64,000 bases of DNA from Candidatus Poribacteria bacterium (GCA_028821605.1 JAPPFM010000050.1:130911-194910), one strand, 5' to 3'; counted from the stretch's first letter, positions 43,107 to 52,892 are shown. Program-made: numbers and translations. The notes: generated from the sequence alone by a model not told the origin.

Positions 43107-44282
43107 CTAAAACGGATCAATCTGTTTATGAAATTGCTTTTTGCCATTTTTGATGGTAAAAATTACAGCACTTTTGATTGGGTGGCGGTTCTCGTCATAA
43201 CTGGCGATGTCGGTCGCACCGATGTAGTTCTCCGTTGCTGCTATCTGTGCCCTGATAGCCTCACCGTCAAAACTCCCCGCTCTCTCAATGGCTGCTAACA
43301 TTACTTTTGTTGCATCATAACTGACAGCGTGTCCTCCGAGTGGTAACTCCCCGTATTCAGCTTGGTAGGCCTCTACAAATGCTTTCCCAATTGGTTTATC
43401 GGTTGCAGCAGAAAAATGTCCACTGAAGAAACTACCTTCAATCTCAGCATCCGCATTGTCCAATAGAATCGAATTGTCCCATGTATCTGTGCCGAGAAGG
43501 AGTGTCGGTTCGCCTGCGGCGTTGAGAAGCGGAAGAGATTTCGCTTGTTGTGTGATGGGCCCGATTTGGTAAACCCACCCTGCGATAAAAAGAGCTTCAG
43601 GGGCTGCTGCTGCGATGCGGGTCAATTGTTCAGTGAAATCTGTGTCCACAATTTCATAGAACTCTCTGGCAGCAATTGTGCCACCAGCAGCAGTAAAATT
43701 GGTAACAAAGAATTCGGAGATACCCTCGGAATAGATTTCACCACTTTGCGTGAGGAGTGCGACAGAAGTCAGTCCAAGTTCCGTCCTGGCAAACTTTGCC
43801 ATGACTGCCCCTTGATACGCGTCTGTAAAGGCTGCCATGAAAACAAAATTGCTTGAGTCCGTTAGTGTCGGATTCGTTGCCGTTGTGGTAATCATGGGTA
43901 AACTGTGTTCTGTTGCGAGTGCCCCTATCGGAATCGCATGGGCGGAGCGGTTAGGGCCCACAAGCGCGATAACGCCATCGTCAAGGATCATTCTTGAGGC
44001 GACTTCAACAGCGGCTTCGGGGGTAGGAATTCCGACTTCCGTTACCAATTCAATAGGCACACCGAGTAAACCGCCAGTTGCATTAATTTCTGCCACGGCT
44101 ATCTTGGCACCGTTTGGATAGGTCACCCGGCTCCCCGAGGCGAGGAAGCCAATTTTAACGGTATCAATGGTCTCTGGAGCAACACCTTTTTCGGGGGTAA
44201 CCACTTTTGGGATCCTATCACATCCCGTGAATGTCCCTATCAGTGCAAGCACCCCAACAATAGTTAACAATATATTTCTCAT
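43107..44282 (-). CDS. ABC-transporter substrate-binding lipoprotein (LivJ-like)
   Basis: 391 residues. The N-terminus is a lipoprotein signal (MRNILLTIVGVLALIGTFTGC). The mature part is a branched-chain amino acid/amide-type binding protein, type I fold: VKIGFLASGSRVTYPNGAKIAVAEINATGG, then GPNRSAHAIPIGALATEH and MITTTATNPTLTDSSN. No permease or ATPase gene lies beside it, so its transporter partners are elsewhere or it acts as a sensor. Ligand unknown. Confidence 0.87.
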   Translation of the reverse strand: MRNILLTIVGVLALIGTFTGCDRIPKVVTPEKGVAPETIDTVKIGFLASGSRVTYPNGAKIAVAEINATGGLLGVPIELVTEVGIPTPEAAVEVASRMILDDGVIALVGPNRSAHAIPIGALATEHSLPMITTTATNPTLTDSSNFVFMAAFTDAYQGAVMAKFARTELGLTSVALLTQSGEIYSEGISEFFVTNFTAAGGTIAAREFYEIVDTDFTEQLTRIAAAAPEALFIAGWVYQIGPITQQAKSLPLLNAAGEPTLLLGTDTWDNSILLDNADAEIEGSFFSGHFSAATDKPIGKAFVEAYQAEYGELPLGGHAVSYDATKVMLAAIERAGSFDGEAIRAQIAATENYIGATDIASYDENRHPIKSAVIFTIKNGKKQFHKQIDPF

Positions 44283-44593
44283 CTTTTTCCTTTTTGCTTG
44301 TATTATTCAAAGGTTTTTGATAAAGTGCATAAAAAATAAAACGTTCATAATCAATACCTTCGCCAAAAATGGGCGATTCTTCATAAATCAACCTAAGTTG
44401 CTACCTACGTAGTAGGAACGCTTAGATTCTGATACGACTTGTAGCATAGGAAATCGTTGGTCTCCTGTGCCTTGAATGTATTATCTTTTAATTTTGCGAA
44501 ATAAGCAAGCGATTTCTATGAAATGGCTATCGACTATCGGTAGTCGGTAAGAGGTCTTTGGTTAAATCAGACCTGTTTTTAACGTTATCTACT
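44283..44593. other. 311-base divergent gap
   Basis: Lies between the leftward lipoprotein and the rightward sulfotransferase. A short hairpin CGACTATCGGTAGTCG (44531-44546) stands before the sulfotransferase start. No gene, no clear promoter. Confidence 0.45.
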
Positions 44594-45352
44594 ATGGAAA
44601 ATTTAATCACGGTAATTGGACGCGGTCATTCTGGGACGCGTGCTATTTCGCATACGTTATACGCCAGTGGCGTTTTCATGGGGAGTCAACTGAACCCCTC
44701 CGGCGATAAGATTCCGCCACACGCGATGTATGATGCCTGCCGAGTGATGGCGCAATATGTCAAGTGGCAGGGCGGGCTGTCATGGGATTTTGAGCCACTG
44801 TTTACCATGCCGATTGACCCAGAGTTTAAGCGACTCATCAACACCTATCTTGAAGATGTACTGACAAATCCAGCACCCCACAAAGGCTGGAAAATCCCAG
44901 AGACGACGCTCGTCTATCCGTGGATAATTCGGATGTTTCCAGACATAAAGTTCATCCACTGGATTCGTGATCCACGGGATGGCATTCGGGGCAGCCACAA
45001 AACGGACGATCTTCGAGATTTCGGGGTTGTCTACTGTGAAACGAACGATATCTATGAAAGACGGGCAATCTCGTGGATCTATCAATATAAACTCATGCAA
45101 GCGACACCGATGCCCAAAAATGTTATTCAGATTCGTTTTGAAGATTTTGTTTTGGATCAGGAACGGGTGCTCAAGCAGCTTGAGGCATTCTTGGGTATTC
45201 CATTAGGTAGGATTGTCGTGCGTCCTGACGCAGTGGCACGTTGGAAAAAGGACCTCGCAGAATTAGAACCGGGCGCGTCTTTACCACAATACGAATTTGA
45301 GTTTTTGAAAAAAGCAATCGTTGAAAACGGTTATCCGTTAACAGCAACGTAA
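44594..45352 (+). CDS. Sulfotransferase-family protein
   Basis: 252 residues from ATG at 44594 (MENLITVIGRGHSGTRAI). The P-loop-like GRGHSGTRAISHTL binds the 5'-phosphosulfate part of PAPS, and FIHWIRDPRDGIRGSH is the 3'-phosphate motif with the family Arg and Ser. A member would move sulfate to a sugar or small molecule. The usual catalytic His is not obvious. The Gfo/Idh/MocA gene follows by 18 bases, so one transcript. A distant P-loop kinase is an alternative. Confidence 0.72.
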   Translation: MENLITVIGRGHSGTRAISHTLYASGVFMGSQLNPSGDKIPPHAMYDACRVMAQYVKWQGGLSWDFEPLFTMPIDPEFKRLINTYLEDVLTNPAPHKGWKIPETTLVYPWIIRMFPDIKFIHWIRDPRDGIRGSHKTDDLRDFGVVYCETNDIYERRAISWIYQYKLMQATPMPKNVIQIRFEDFVLDQERVLKQLEAFLGIPLGRIVVRPDAVARWKKDLAELEPGASLPQYEFEFLKKAIVENGYPLTAT

Positions 45353-45370
45353 ACAGCGAAAGGAACTATT

Positions 45371-46390
45371 ATGTCAACGACTTATCGTGTGGGACTTGTC
45401 GGAACAGGTGGCATCGCTAACGCCCACGGCAACGCGTGTCAACAAGCACCGAGTGCGGAATTGGCGGCGATCTGTGATGTGTCGGAAGATGCCTTAGCCA
45501 GATTCGGTGAACGATTTGACGTGGATCCTGAAAATCAGTATCTCTCTTTAGCAGAGATGTTAGACGCTGAGAACTTGGACATCGCTATTATCTGTACGTG
45601 GGGTGCGTTCCACGCTGAGGTCGGTATTCAGCTTGCTGAATCGCAGCAAGTCAAGGCGATTCTGTGTGAGAAACCGTTCACGTCAACGGCTGCGGAGGCG
45701 GAAGCGTTCGTTGGTGCAGCACAGGAGAACGGTGTTCTGGTGGCGGAAGCGTTTAAGTTCCGGCATCATCCGATGCACCTCAAGGCGAAGGCGTTAATCG
45801 ATTCAGGGGCAATCGGGGAGTTTAAGGCACTCCGAAGCACTTTCTGCACAGGTGGCGGTGGTGGTGGACCCGAGACTCGTAAGCCTGAAGCGAATTGGCG
45901 GTTTAACAAAGCGAAAGGCGGGGGCAGTATCTACGATTTGGCGTGTTACAATATCCACCATGCGCGATTCATGTTTGGTGCTGAACCGGTTCGCGTATCA
46001 GGAATGTCTCAAGCAGGATTAGAAGTGGACGATGGTTCCTACCTACTGTTAGTATTTCCCGGTGAACGGATTGCCCAGATTTCTACCGGCTTTAATTGCG
46101 CTGGTGGGCAGTACGCCGAAATGGCTGGGTTGGGTGGTATGCTTAGGATTGAAACCGCATGGAACAATGAGAACTCAGCAGTCAGCATTGAGCTTACCAC
46201 ACGAGAGGGCAAAGAAGTCATTGATTTTGAACCGTGTTTCCAGTTCGCATTACAATTGGAGCATCTATGCGAAGTTTTAGCGACTGGCAAACCGCACCGC
46301 ATCTCACCGGAGAGCTGCGTGAATCAGATGCGTGTCATTGATGCCGCGTTTGAAGCGATGGCGACCGGACGGACAGTTGAGCTAGGCTAA
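45371..46390 (+). CDS. Gfo/Idh/MocA-family oxidoreductase
   Basis: 339 residues: YRVGLVGTGGIANAHG (Rossmann loop GTGGIA) at the start, AILCEKPFTSTAAEAEAFV near residue 95 with the EKP site, and SIYDLACYNIHHARFMFGAEP around residue 190, where the family places its Asp/His pair. Acts on a sugar or cyclitol with NAD(P). A ribosome site GAAAGGAAC precedes the ATG. It shares a transcript with the sulfotransferase, suggesting work on a sulfated sugar, which is inference. Confidence 0.88.
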   Translation: MSTTYRVGLVGTGGIANAHGNACQQAPSAELAAICDVSEDALARFGERFDVDPENQYLSLAEMLDAENLDIAIICTWGAFHAEVGIQLAESQQVKAILCEKPFTSTAAEAEAFVGAAQENGVLVAEAFKFRHHPMHLKAKALIDSGAIGEFKALRSTFCTGGGGGGPETRKPEANWRFNKAKGGGSIYDLACYNIHHARFMFGAEPVRVSGMSQAGLEVDDGSYLLLVFPGERIAQISTGFNCAGGQYAEMAGLGGMLRIETAWNNENSAVSIELTTREGKEVIDFEPCFQFALQLEHLCEVLATGKPHRISPESCVNQMRVIDAAFEAMATGRTVELG

Positions 46391-46420
46391 CAGTCGAAAA
46401 AATCCGAAGTTGGAAGGACG

Positions 46421-46485
46421 TGGATGGAAGCATGGAAGACTGGAAGATTGGATCCCATCCTTCCTCCCTTCCATACTTCCATCCA
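46421..46485. repeat. Imperfect hairpin after the oxidoreductase
   Basis: TGGATGGAAGCATGGAAG (46421-46438) pairs loosely with CTTCCATACTTCCATCCA (46468-46485). It is rich in GGAAG units. The arms enclose 29 bases. It sits just before the HAD gene and could act as an attenuator or a repeat. Confidence 0.5.
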
Positions 46486-46499
46486 AGGATAATTAATTT

Positions 46500-47198
46500 A
46501 TGGCGAATTTTGTAGCGACGAAAGCACTTACTTTTGACCTGTTCGGCACAATTTTGGATTTAGGTGGTAGCCTCACGCCGTTCATTAGCAAGTCCCTGGA
46601 TGCTCATGCTGCAGCTGATGTATCTGCCGATGAATTTTGGGAACAGTGGCGTTACAGGCAGCGAATTGAGCAGTATCAGGATACGATTATGATGCTCGGA
46701 CATAGCGGCTATCTGGAGACGGTGCGGCGCGCACTGCACTACACGCTGAGGCGCAATAGTATTGATGTTTTGCCTGATACGGTGAAAGAGTTTATGCGCG
46801 GATGGGAGCAGCTTTCGCCGTTTCCAGAAGTTTTGGCTGCACTCTCGCGACTGCAATCTCGATATCAATTGGTAGTCTTGTCCAATGGGGATCCAGCGTT
46901 TTTGGATTATCTTGTTAGAGAACGCGTTGCGTGGGAGTTTGACGGTGTGATTTCAGTTACATCGGTGGGTGCTTTTAAACCACATCCGGCAGTCTACCGT
47001 GCGGCTGCGGGAGAATTGGGGCTTGAGGTCAACGAATGTCTTATGGTATCAGCAAATTCATTTGACATCATGGGGGCAAGGGCGTGCGGCTATAGGGGCG
47101 CGTTTGTGAATCGTTATAAACTCCCGTATGAGGATACGCCGTATCAACCCGATGTAACAGTACGCGATTTTACGGAGTTGGCTGAGGCGTTGTTATGA
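46500..47198 (+). CDS. HAD-superfamily hydrolase, haloacid-dehalogenase type
   Basis: 232 residues: ALTFDLFGTILDLGG is motif I of the haloacid dehalogenase subgroup (the DxFGT type), with the nucleophile Asp near residue 13. LVVLSNGDPAFL is motif II, SVGAFKPHPAVYRAA has the Lys of motif III, and MVSANSFDIMGARACG is motif IV (Ser/Asp). The small cap fits phosphatases or dehalogenases of small acids. Its stop region overlaps the minus-strand gene that ends at 47193. Confidence 0.87.
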   Translation: MANFVATKALTFDLFGTILDLGGSLTPFISKSLDAHAAADVSADEFWEQWRYRQRIEQYQDTIMMLGHSGYLETVRRALHYTLRRNSIDVLPDTVKEFMRGWEQLSPFPEVLAALSRLQSRYQLVVLSNGDPAFLDYLVRERVAWEFDGVISVTSVGAFKPHPAVYRAAAGELGLEVNECLMVSANSFDIMGARACGYRGAFVNRYKLPYEDTPYQPDVTVRDFTELAEALL

Positions 47199-47753
47199 GA
47201 GGGTACTGTTTTCAGGACTAATTTTGGGTTTTCGTCTTGCCCACGATGTGCTTAACAGCGATACGGATGGAGAAACCGGCAGCTGCCCCGGCGAGAACCA
47301 GTTTCCTGAATAATTGCTTCCATTATCTGTGAGCTGTGTAACTTTTTGGCTTATCAGATCGATTTTGAAAATTTGTGAATTGCTACCAACGACCCCTTCT
47401 GTGTAGATAAGTTCACCACCAGAGGTTGACCAAGCCGGTCTGCTTGCGATGAAAGACCCAATCCGTCTGAGGTGGCTTCCATCTCGGTTAACAGTGAATA
47501 TGGACTGTCGCTTTTCGGCGGGCCGAAACCAAGCAAAAGCAATCTTATCATCGACTGGGGAATAGGCAGGTTGAAACATTCGCGGGAAATCATCTGGGAA
47601 GAGTGTTTCCTGCTTATCGGCCTCTAAGTTGATAAACCGGATTTGGCGGCTTGCCCAGTGAACTTCATCTGCAACCACAAAAGCGATTTCTGTGCCATCC
47701 GATGACCAACTTGGATATCCACAACGGGACAGAGCAGCCCGAAAATGAGGCAA
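47193..47753 (-). pseudogene. TolB/PD40-type propeller fragment
   Basis: 186 residues starting mid-blade: YPSWSSDGTEIAFV, PAYSPVDDKIAFAW, RPAWSTSGGELIYTE are PD40-type repeats, enough for only three or four blades instead of six. A signal-peptide-like start (MKRQDILISFASFSG) is readable in another frame just upstream near 47780. The end reads LPVSPSVSLLSTSWARRKPK, which is like the C-terminal tag of secreted proteins here. It is probably the tail of a damaged secreted propeller. Confidence 0.45.
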
Positions 47754-47820
47754 AAGAGATGAGGATGTCTTGTCGTTTCATGAGAAAACCCTCTTAATGA
47801 TTTGTGTTTACATGTGGAAT

Positions 47821-48657
47821 CTACGACCAGACGAACACTTCACCATCGTCCGGAGAATACCCGATAAAGACTGCCAAGACTATTCGCGCACGCGTGCCTT
47901 GCACGGGTGGCACTTCGTGGATACAGCGCGTGTTGAAAAAATAGAGATCCCCTTGATTCAAATCGACTTGGTAGTTTTCCACGCCGTTTTCAGCGGCATA
48001 CTTGTCAAAAGTTTCCTCGGCGATATGGGGTTGAATTTCCTCTGACCAGAGACACCGATGCAGGATGGCTTGCGTGCCTTTTCCATTTTCGTCTGCGTTT
48101 TGGACACATAGCACACCTGCAAACTGGTGCTCAAAGCGATAAACTTCATAATCGGTGCGTTGCTCACGGTACTTGACATGATCGATGTGTGGCTTGTAGC
48201 TATGGGTTTCATAGTGGACGCGGAAAATGGCGGGACCGTAACGTGAGCCGTCCGGTTCGCGCGCTGTCTTTACTTCTTTACCCGGGGAAAGCGCAGTGAG
48301 GGAATCATAGATAAGACCAACAGGGTTATCAAATCCGTCAAACAGGAATTTGAAGAGATGTTCTGTCTCCTTGGCATGTGCCAAGAATTTCGCTTTATCG
48401 CTGCCACGATTGCCAAGACTGGTGCCGATGTCAATACGAGTGCGTTTGTCGGGAGAGTTGATGTCGGCTTCATCGCGCATCAAGCCCATATTTGTGAACC
48501 GATGAATCAGTCCTTCGCATTGAGCAGGTGAATAGGCATCCCGAAGAATGATGGCGGGTACTTCGGCTTGGGAGAGGGAATAGATCGGGTCGCTGTACGT
48601 TTTACAAACCGTTTCAAGGTCAGGCTCTGCAGGGAGCCAGTTCTTTTGGGCGTGCAT
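47821..48657 (-). CDS. 2-oxoglutarate/Fe(II) oxygenase-like protein
   Basis: 278 residues with a jelly-roll core: FRVHYETHSYKPHIDHVKYR holds the His-x-Asp of the iron site (HID), and the distal His and Arg are in NTRCIHEVPPVQGTRARIVLAVF. The family hydroxylates small molecules or peptides. GGAGG lies before the ATG at 48657; the upstream frame is not supported. The AAA-nuclease gene ends only 19 bases earlier, so they share a transcript. Substrate unknown. Confidence 0.78.
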   Translation of the reverse strand: MHAQKNWLPAEPDLETVCKTYSDPIYSLSQAEVPAIILRDAYSPAQCEGLIHRFTNMGLMRDEADINSPDKRTRIDIGTSLGNRGSDKAKFLAHAKETEHLFKFLFDGFDNPVGLIYDSLTALSPGKEVKTAREPDGSRYGPAIFRVHYETHSYKPHIDHVKYREQRTDYEVYRFEHQFAGVLCVQNADENGKGTQAILHRCLWSEEIQPHIAEETFDKYAAENGVENYQVDLNQGDLYFFNTRCIHEVPPVQGTRARIVLAVFIGYSPDDGEVFVWS

Positions 48658-48676
48658 GGTAACCTCCGTCGTCCTA

Positions 48677-50314
48677 TTAAGAGAACCGTGATTCAGACTG
48701 AACCTCTGAAGGGCGTTTTTGCACAACAGGAATAACATAACTCCGAATGGTCAGTCCATCCAAGGTATCTGTTTCTAATTGTGGCTTGGGGTTTTCTCGA
48801 TGATCGAAGACGATATAGTAGCCTTCCGTTGCCCCTTCGGACTTCAGGTATGCGGCGAGCTGGTGCTTTCCTACCTGATAGTGTCGTTCGTTTCGCCATA
48901 CTTTTGTTTCGATGATGTATTGCTGTCTGTTGTGTGAGATAATAATATCTGCTCTGCCTCTACCGGTTGGAACTTCTAACCGCATTGTAGCGTGTACAAT
49001 TTTGACGAACTCATCAAGATAAGCGAAAAGAAGGTATTGTCCGACGAATTCTTTCGGTGTATCGGGGACCTGTAATATTCTGAAGCCAGCGCGTACGATA
49101 AAATTGTTGAAGTTGTTGATGAGTGTATGCATCTGAATCCGGCCGGTTGATGTGATGTATCCTGTAAAGTCAATGGTACCCTCTTCTGGGAAGTATTGGT
49201 CTTCAAGTCCATTGATGAGAGGTCTAAGGGCTTGGATGATGCAATGGAGATAGATAGGATTGAGGATATGGCACATTCCGTCTTCTCCCCTTGCAATGAT
49301 ACCGTAAGTGGCGAGTTCACTAACGATTTCGTCATGTAGCGTGAAACTAATGCTGCTGCCATAAAAAGCGATTCGCATAAGCATTTTTTCAAAGCGCGGG
49401 TTCCTGCGGATGTTTGTAATAAGATGTTCAATGTTGGTATTTCTTTCTTCGATTAGCTCGGTATATGCTTGTGAGAAGTGGTGCATCTGAATGGTGTTGG
49501 TTTTGGGTATGTCAAGTTCTGCTGTAAGAATCTGGGCACACCTGTTAACAAGAAAGGGTTGTCCTGCGGTCTGTTTATGAAGTAAGTCAATTACTTCCGG
49601 TGCGAAGGCTTGTCCGACTTCTTCGGTATACTGTGAGAGGAGTTCGCGCACTTGCGCCGCGGTGAAGTTTGGTAATGTGAATTCATCTTGTATGTTGAAA
49701 GGTGAGATTGATCGATCATAGTTCAATTGCGTAATGTTCTTAACGCCGATGATTCCGACACTATATGGAGAACGGGTATCGCGCCCGGTGAGGTATATCC
49801 GGCGGAGCGTATGCAGAAAATCGCTGACAGTGGCTTGCGGGATACCGTCAAATTCGTCAATAATAAGAACAAGTCGCGGAGGTAGAGATGTAGAGAGTTC
49901 GTCCCTCAACAAACGTGGAAGCTGCCTAAAGAAACGCCGCATTGCAACATGATCGCTAATGTTTGTGTCATCTAAAAATTGCATCAGTCGTTGAGATGGC
50001 ATGATCTGCTGCCGCTCAAAAACAGTCTCAATTTCCTCACGGATATCCTCAAAGATGTCGGTATAAAAAGTATCCGGGGCGCGATTTTTATAGTCCTCAA
50101 AATTAAGTTGGATTGGAAAATAGGCACTTTCGTTTTTCGCGAGTACCTTGAGAACTTCCTGGAAGAACGTGGTTTTGCCGCTCTGTCGCGGGGCGAAGAG
50201 CACGATGTATCGTCCCTGTTTAACGCGGTTAATGTAATCAGCAAGTTCCTCGCTGCGCGAAACGACATAGTGATCCTTGGAATTGACGGGACCTTGCGTT
50301 CCGAATTCTCTCAC
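48677..50314 (-). CDS. AAA-type ATPase fused to a PD-(D/E)xK nuclease domain
   Basis: 545 residues. The P-loop APRQSGKTTF is near residue 42, and Walker B VLIIDEFDG is near residue 150, as in the AAA_35-type STAND-like group. After a helical middle, the C-terminus has VPTGRGRADIIISHNRQQYIIETKV (Asp near 467, Glu/Lys near 480), a PDDEXK_9-type nuclease core. Such proteins are common in accessory regions of uncultured bacteria, possibly a defence or regulatory ATPase; the role is not known. Downstream is the oxygenase gene. Confidence 0.75.
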   Translation of the reverse strand: MREFGTQGPVNSKDHYVVSRSEELADYINRVKQGRYIVLFAPRQSGKTTFFQEVLKVLAKNESAYFPIQLNFEDYKNRAPDTFYTDIFEDIREEIETVFERQQIMPSQRLMQFLDDTNISDHVAMRRFFRQLPRLLRDELSTSLPPRLVLIIDEFDGIPQATVSDFLHTLRRIYLTGRDTRSPYSVGIIGVKNITQLNYDRSISPFNIQDEFTLPNFTAAQVRELLSQYTEEVGQAFAPEVIDLLHKQTAGQPFLVNRCAQILTAELDIPKTNTIQMHHFSQAYTELIEERNTNIEHLITNIRRNPRFEKMLMRIAFYGSSISFTLHDEIVSELATYGIIARGEDGMCHILNPIYLHCIIQALRPLINGLEDQYFPEEGTIDFTGYITSTGRIQMHTLINNFNNFIVRAGFRILQVPDTPKEFVGQYLLFAYLDEFVKIVHATMRLEVPTGRGRADIIISHNRQQYIIETKVWRNERHYQVGKHQLAAYLKSEGATEGYYIVFDHRENPKPQLETDTLDGLTIRSYVIPVVQKRPSEVQSESRFS

Positions 50315-50395
50315 TGTTTTTCTCCTGCTTTTTCTCGAAAACTATCAACGAAAAAAGCGGCAACTCTCAAGTTGACTGCCGATCCACAGCCGCAA

Positions 50396-51235
50396 TCAGA
50401 ATCTCGGATTGAAGAGATAATCGTAATCATCTATTTTTTGAGCAGCGAAGTCAATGAAATCAGCATTGTGGTCAAGATCGCTGTTTTCAAAAGCGGCTTC
50501 ACACCCAGTTTTATACTTCAGTCGCCGGTTGGATTTGAGCCAATGGACGCGATAAATCAACGCTATCATGTGGCGAGGTTTGTCGGATGGGTTGGGGACA
50601 CCGCGATGCCACAGTCGCATATCTCGAATCAGGACGCTTCCCTTTTTCGCATTTCCACGGGTAGGAGGACAGATTTTACGGCGTGCTTCTTCTTGTTCTT
50701 CATCTATATGGCGTTCGCCCACCTCAAGATGCGAGCCGGGCCAAATTTCTACACTCCCATTTTCCTCTGTTGTATTCTGTGGCGAAATATTAACAACGAC
50801 TTCCGTTGTTGGATGTGCGACCTTTTGGTCTGGCCACAGGTGAGCACCGTCTCTGTGGAGCGGTTGTGTTGTGCTACCCGGGCAGTTCGTGTTGCCGTTG
50901 TAAAAGTTATTATAAAGCCCTGGACCGAGCAGCTCCTTCGTTACTTGGATAACATAGGGGTTCGCGACGACATCTCTGAAGATGTATGGCGCGAACGGTG
51001 GGGGTCCCTGCTGGAGATGCCCTTTAAGCCTGCCTGCGCCACCCCATTTTTCCGCATTAATAAGGATTTGCGAATCGGCATCCATCCGTTCGCGAAGAAT
51101 GTCCAGGTGTTCGTGGCTAACGACGTTTTCTAAGATCACATAACCATCAACGCGAATCGCCTTGATGGCTTGTTCTACATGGGCATCTGTCAGTTTTCCT
51201 GCTGCTAATTCTTTCGGTTGAACGGTTATTTCCAT
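50396..51235 (-). CDS. Phytanoyl-CoA dioxygenase (PhyH) family protein
   Basis: 279 residues. QPLHRDGAHLWPD has the His-x-Asp iron site, and MRLWHRGVPNPSDKPRHMIAL the second His and the Arg for 2-oxoglutarate. The family is expanded in Poribacteria-type genomes; substrates are diverse (lipids, taurine-like, halogenated). Here the gene starts 11 bases after lysC, so the two are co-transcribed. A relative at 52893 lies on the other side of lysC. Confidence 0.85.
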   Translation of the reverse strand: MEITVQPKELAAGKLTDAHVEQAIKAIRVDGYVILENVVSHEHLDILRERMDADSQILINAEKWGGAGRLKGHLQQGPPPFAPYIFRDVVANPYVIQVTKELLGPGLYNNFYNGNTNCPGSTTQPLHRDGAHLWPDQKVAHPTTEVVVNISPQNTTEENGSVEIWPGSHLEVGERHIDEEQEEARRKICPPTRGNAKKGSVLIRDMRLWHRGVPNPSDKPRHMIALIYRVHWLKSNRRLKYKTGCEAAFENSDLDHNADFIDFAAQKIDDYDYLFNPRF

Positions 51236-51246
51236 AATGTTTTCCT

Positions 51247-52599
51247 TTAGCCAAAAAAGTCAGCATAAAGTGCTTGAACAGCAGTCTCCATATCTGCGGA
51301 TTTTATGCCGAACATCATACTCACTTCGTTGGAACCTTGGTTAATCATTTCAATGTTGACCTCCGCTCCAGCTAACGCGCCTGTAGCACGCGAGGCGATG
51401 CCGACAGTGTGGCGCATCCCCTCACCGACAACCATGATGAGTGCCAGTCCGCGTTCTACAGAAATATCTTCGGGAGCAAGCGTCTGCCGAATCTCTTCGA
51501 CAATCCTTTTCTCTTTCTGCACCGATAGGTTTTCTTCGCGGATAATGACTGACATATTATCAATGCCAGAGGGGACGTGTTCAAAAGAGATTTCTTCCGC
51601 TTCCAAAATCTGCAACAACCGCCGACCGAATCCAATCTGACGGTTCATCAAGTATTTGCTAAGGTAGATACAACAGACATCTTCCATTGCAGCGATACCG
51701 ACAACCGGAATATCTGTTGACTTACGGCTTGGCACAATACGGGTGCCATCTGCTTTCGGATTATTCGTATTTCGGATGTTAACAGGCACCTGTGCGCGGT
51801 AGACGGGTTCAAGTGCTTCATCGTGAAATACGGAAAACCCTGCGTAAGAAAGTTCGCGCATCTCGCGGTAGGTGAGTTCGGTAATCGGTGCTGGGTCTTT
51901 GACAATAGAGGGGTTCGCCGCGAATACGGAATCAACATCGGTAAAGTTTTCATAGACCTCTGCACGAACAGCACTGGCGAGAATAGCACCTGTGATGTCT
52001 GAACCGCCGCGCGAGAAAGTAACAACGTTGCCCTGTTTCGAGTAACCGAAGAAACCGGGAAAAATGGTGATACCGGGGCGTTCATGTAAATCCCGCAAGC
52101 GGTTGTAGGCTTCCGGTAGCACTTGCGCGTTGCCGGGTTCGTCGGAAAGCAATAAACCTGCGTCCTTCGGATTTACATAGTGGGCATCTACACCGCGTGC
52201 CTGTAGGACTTGTGCAACGAGGCGCGCGCAGTTGTCTTCACCGCCTGCCTTCATTGTGTCCATATAAAGATCAGCATCAGTTGTGCCATTTTCAAGACGT
52301 TCTGTTAAATCGAGAGCAATAGGCTCAGCAGTCTCGGCAGGGAGTCCTAATTCAGCAGCGATGCTTCGATAACGTTCAATCGCCTCAGCACATTCCGAAG
52401 CACCGAGTTTTCCAGCGAGGCGTTGTGATGCGGCAGCAATGAGTAAATCTGTTACTTTGATGTCCTGGCTATGTCGTTTCCCAGGAGCAGAAACAACGAT
52501 GAGACGGCGTTCCGGGTCAGCAGTGATGATGTCACAAACCTGACGCACTTGTTCCGCTGACGCGAGGGAGCTTCCGCCAAACTTTGATACTTTTAACAA
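51247..52599 (-). CDS. lysC: Aspartate kinase
   Basis: Phosphorylates aspartate at the start of lysine, threonine and methionine synthesis. 450 residues. KFGGSSLAS at the start binds phosphate, GGSDITGAILA binds ATP and Asp, and FTDVDSVFAANP completes the site. The C-terminal 150 residues are two ACT domains (VERGLALIMVVGEGMRHTVG, EVNIEMINQGSNEVSMMFG) for feedback by lysine or threonine. Its transcript continues into the PhyH gene. Confidence 0.94.
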   Translation of the reverse strand: MLKVSKFGGSSLASAEQVRQVCDIITADPERRLIVVSAPGKRHSQDIKVTDLLIAAASQRLAGKLGASECAEAIERYRSIAAELGLPAETAEPIALDLTERLENGTTDADLYMDTMKAGGEDNCARLVAQVLQARGVDAHYVNPKDAGLLLSDEPGNAQVLPEAYNRLRDLHERPGITIFPGFFGYSKQGNVVTFSRGGSDITGAILASAVRAEVYENFTDVDSVFAANPSIVKDPAPITELTYREMRELSYAGFSVFHDEALEPVYRAQVPVNIRNTNNPKADGTRIVPSRKSTDIPVVGIAAMEDVCCIYLSKYLMNRQIGFGRRLLQILEAEEISFEHVPSGIDNMSVIIREENLSVQKEKRIVEEIRQTLAPEDISVERGLALIMVVGEGMRHTVGIASRATGALAGAEVNIEMINQGSNEVSMMFGIKSADMETAVQALYADFFG

Positions 52600-52644
52600 T
52601 CGATCTCCTCCAATTTTTCTGTTATTTAGTCAAATAGTTTAGCA

Positions 52645-52877
52645 CGTAGGTTGGGTTGAACGGGAATCTACAAAAAACCAAAATAGAAAATGATCTTCAA
52701 ACCTCGTCGAGAAACCTAAAATCATCGAAAAACGAGTGAAACCCAACACCCTATCATGCTTACAGCGTTTGAATTGTTGGGTTTCGCTATACCTCTTTTA
52801 ACGAACGCGTCATGGAAAAGCAGAATTCCCCGTCTAAACTAACGGTCCTGGTTATTTACCGCTCAACCCAACCTACG
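52645..52877. repeat. Inverted-repeat element, family 2 (copy a)
   Basis: 233 bp with ends CGTAGGTTGGGTTGAACGG and CCGCTCAACCCAACCTACG, nearly perfect inverted repeats. Inside are shorter partners (GAAACCCAAC, GTTGGGTTTCGC). The copy at 62139-62374 has almost the same ends and internal motif but a different middle. Confidence 0.8.
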
Positions 52878-52892
52878 AAATACTACAGTCTA

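Noticed and set aside
49979-51133. A 384-codon plus-strand open frame
   Set aside because: It lies antisense across the AAA-nuclease, the gap and the PhyH gene; its composition is low in typical protein features and both opposing genes have clear motifs.
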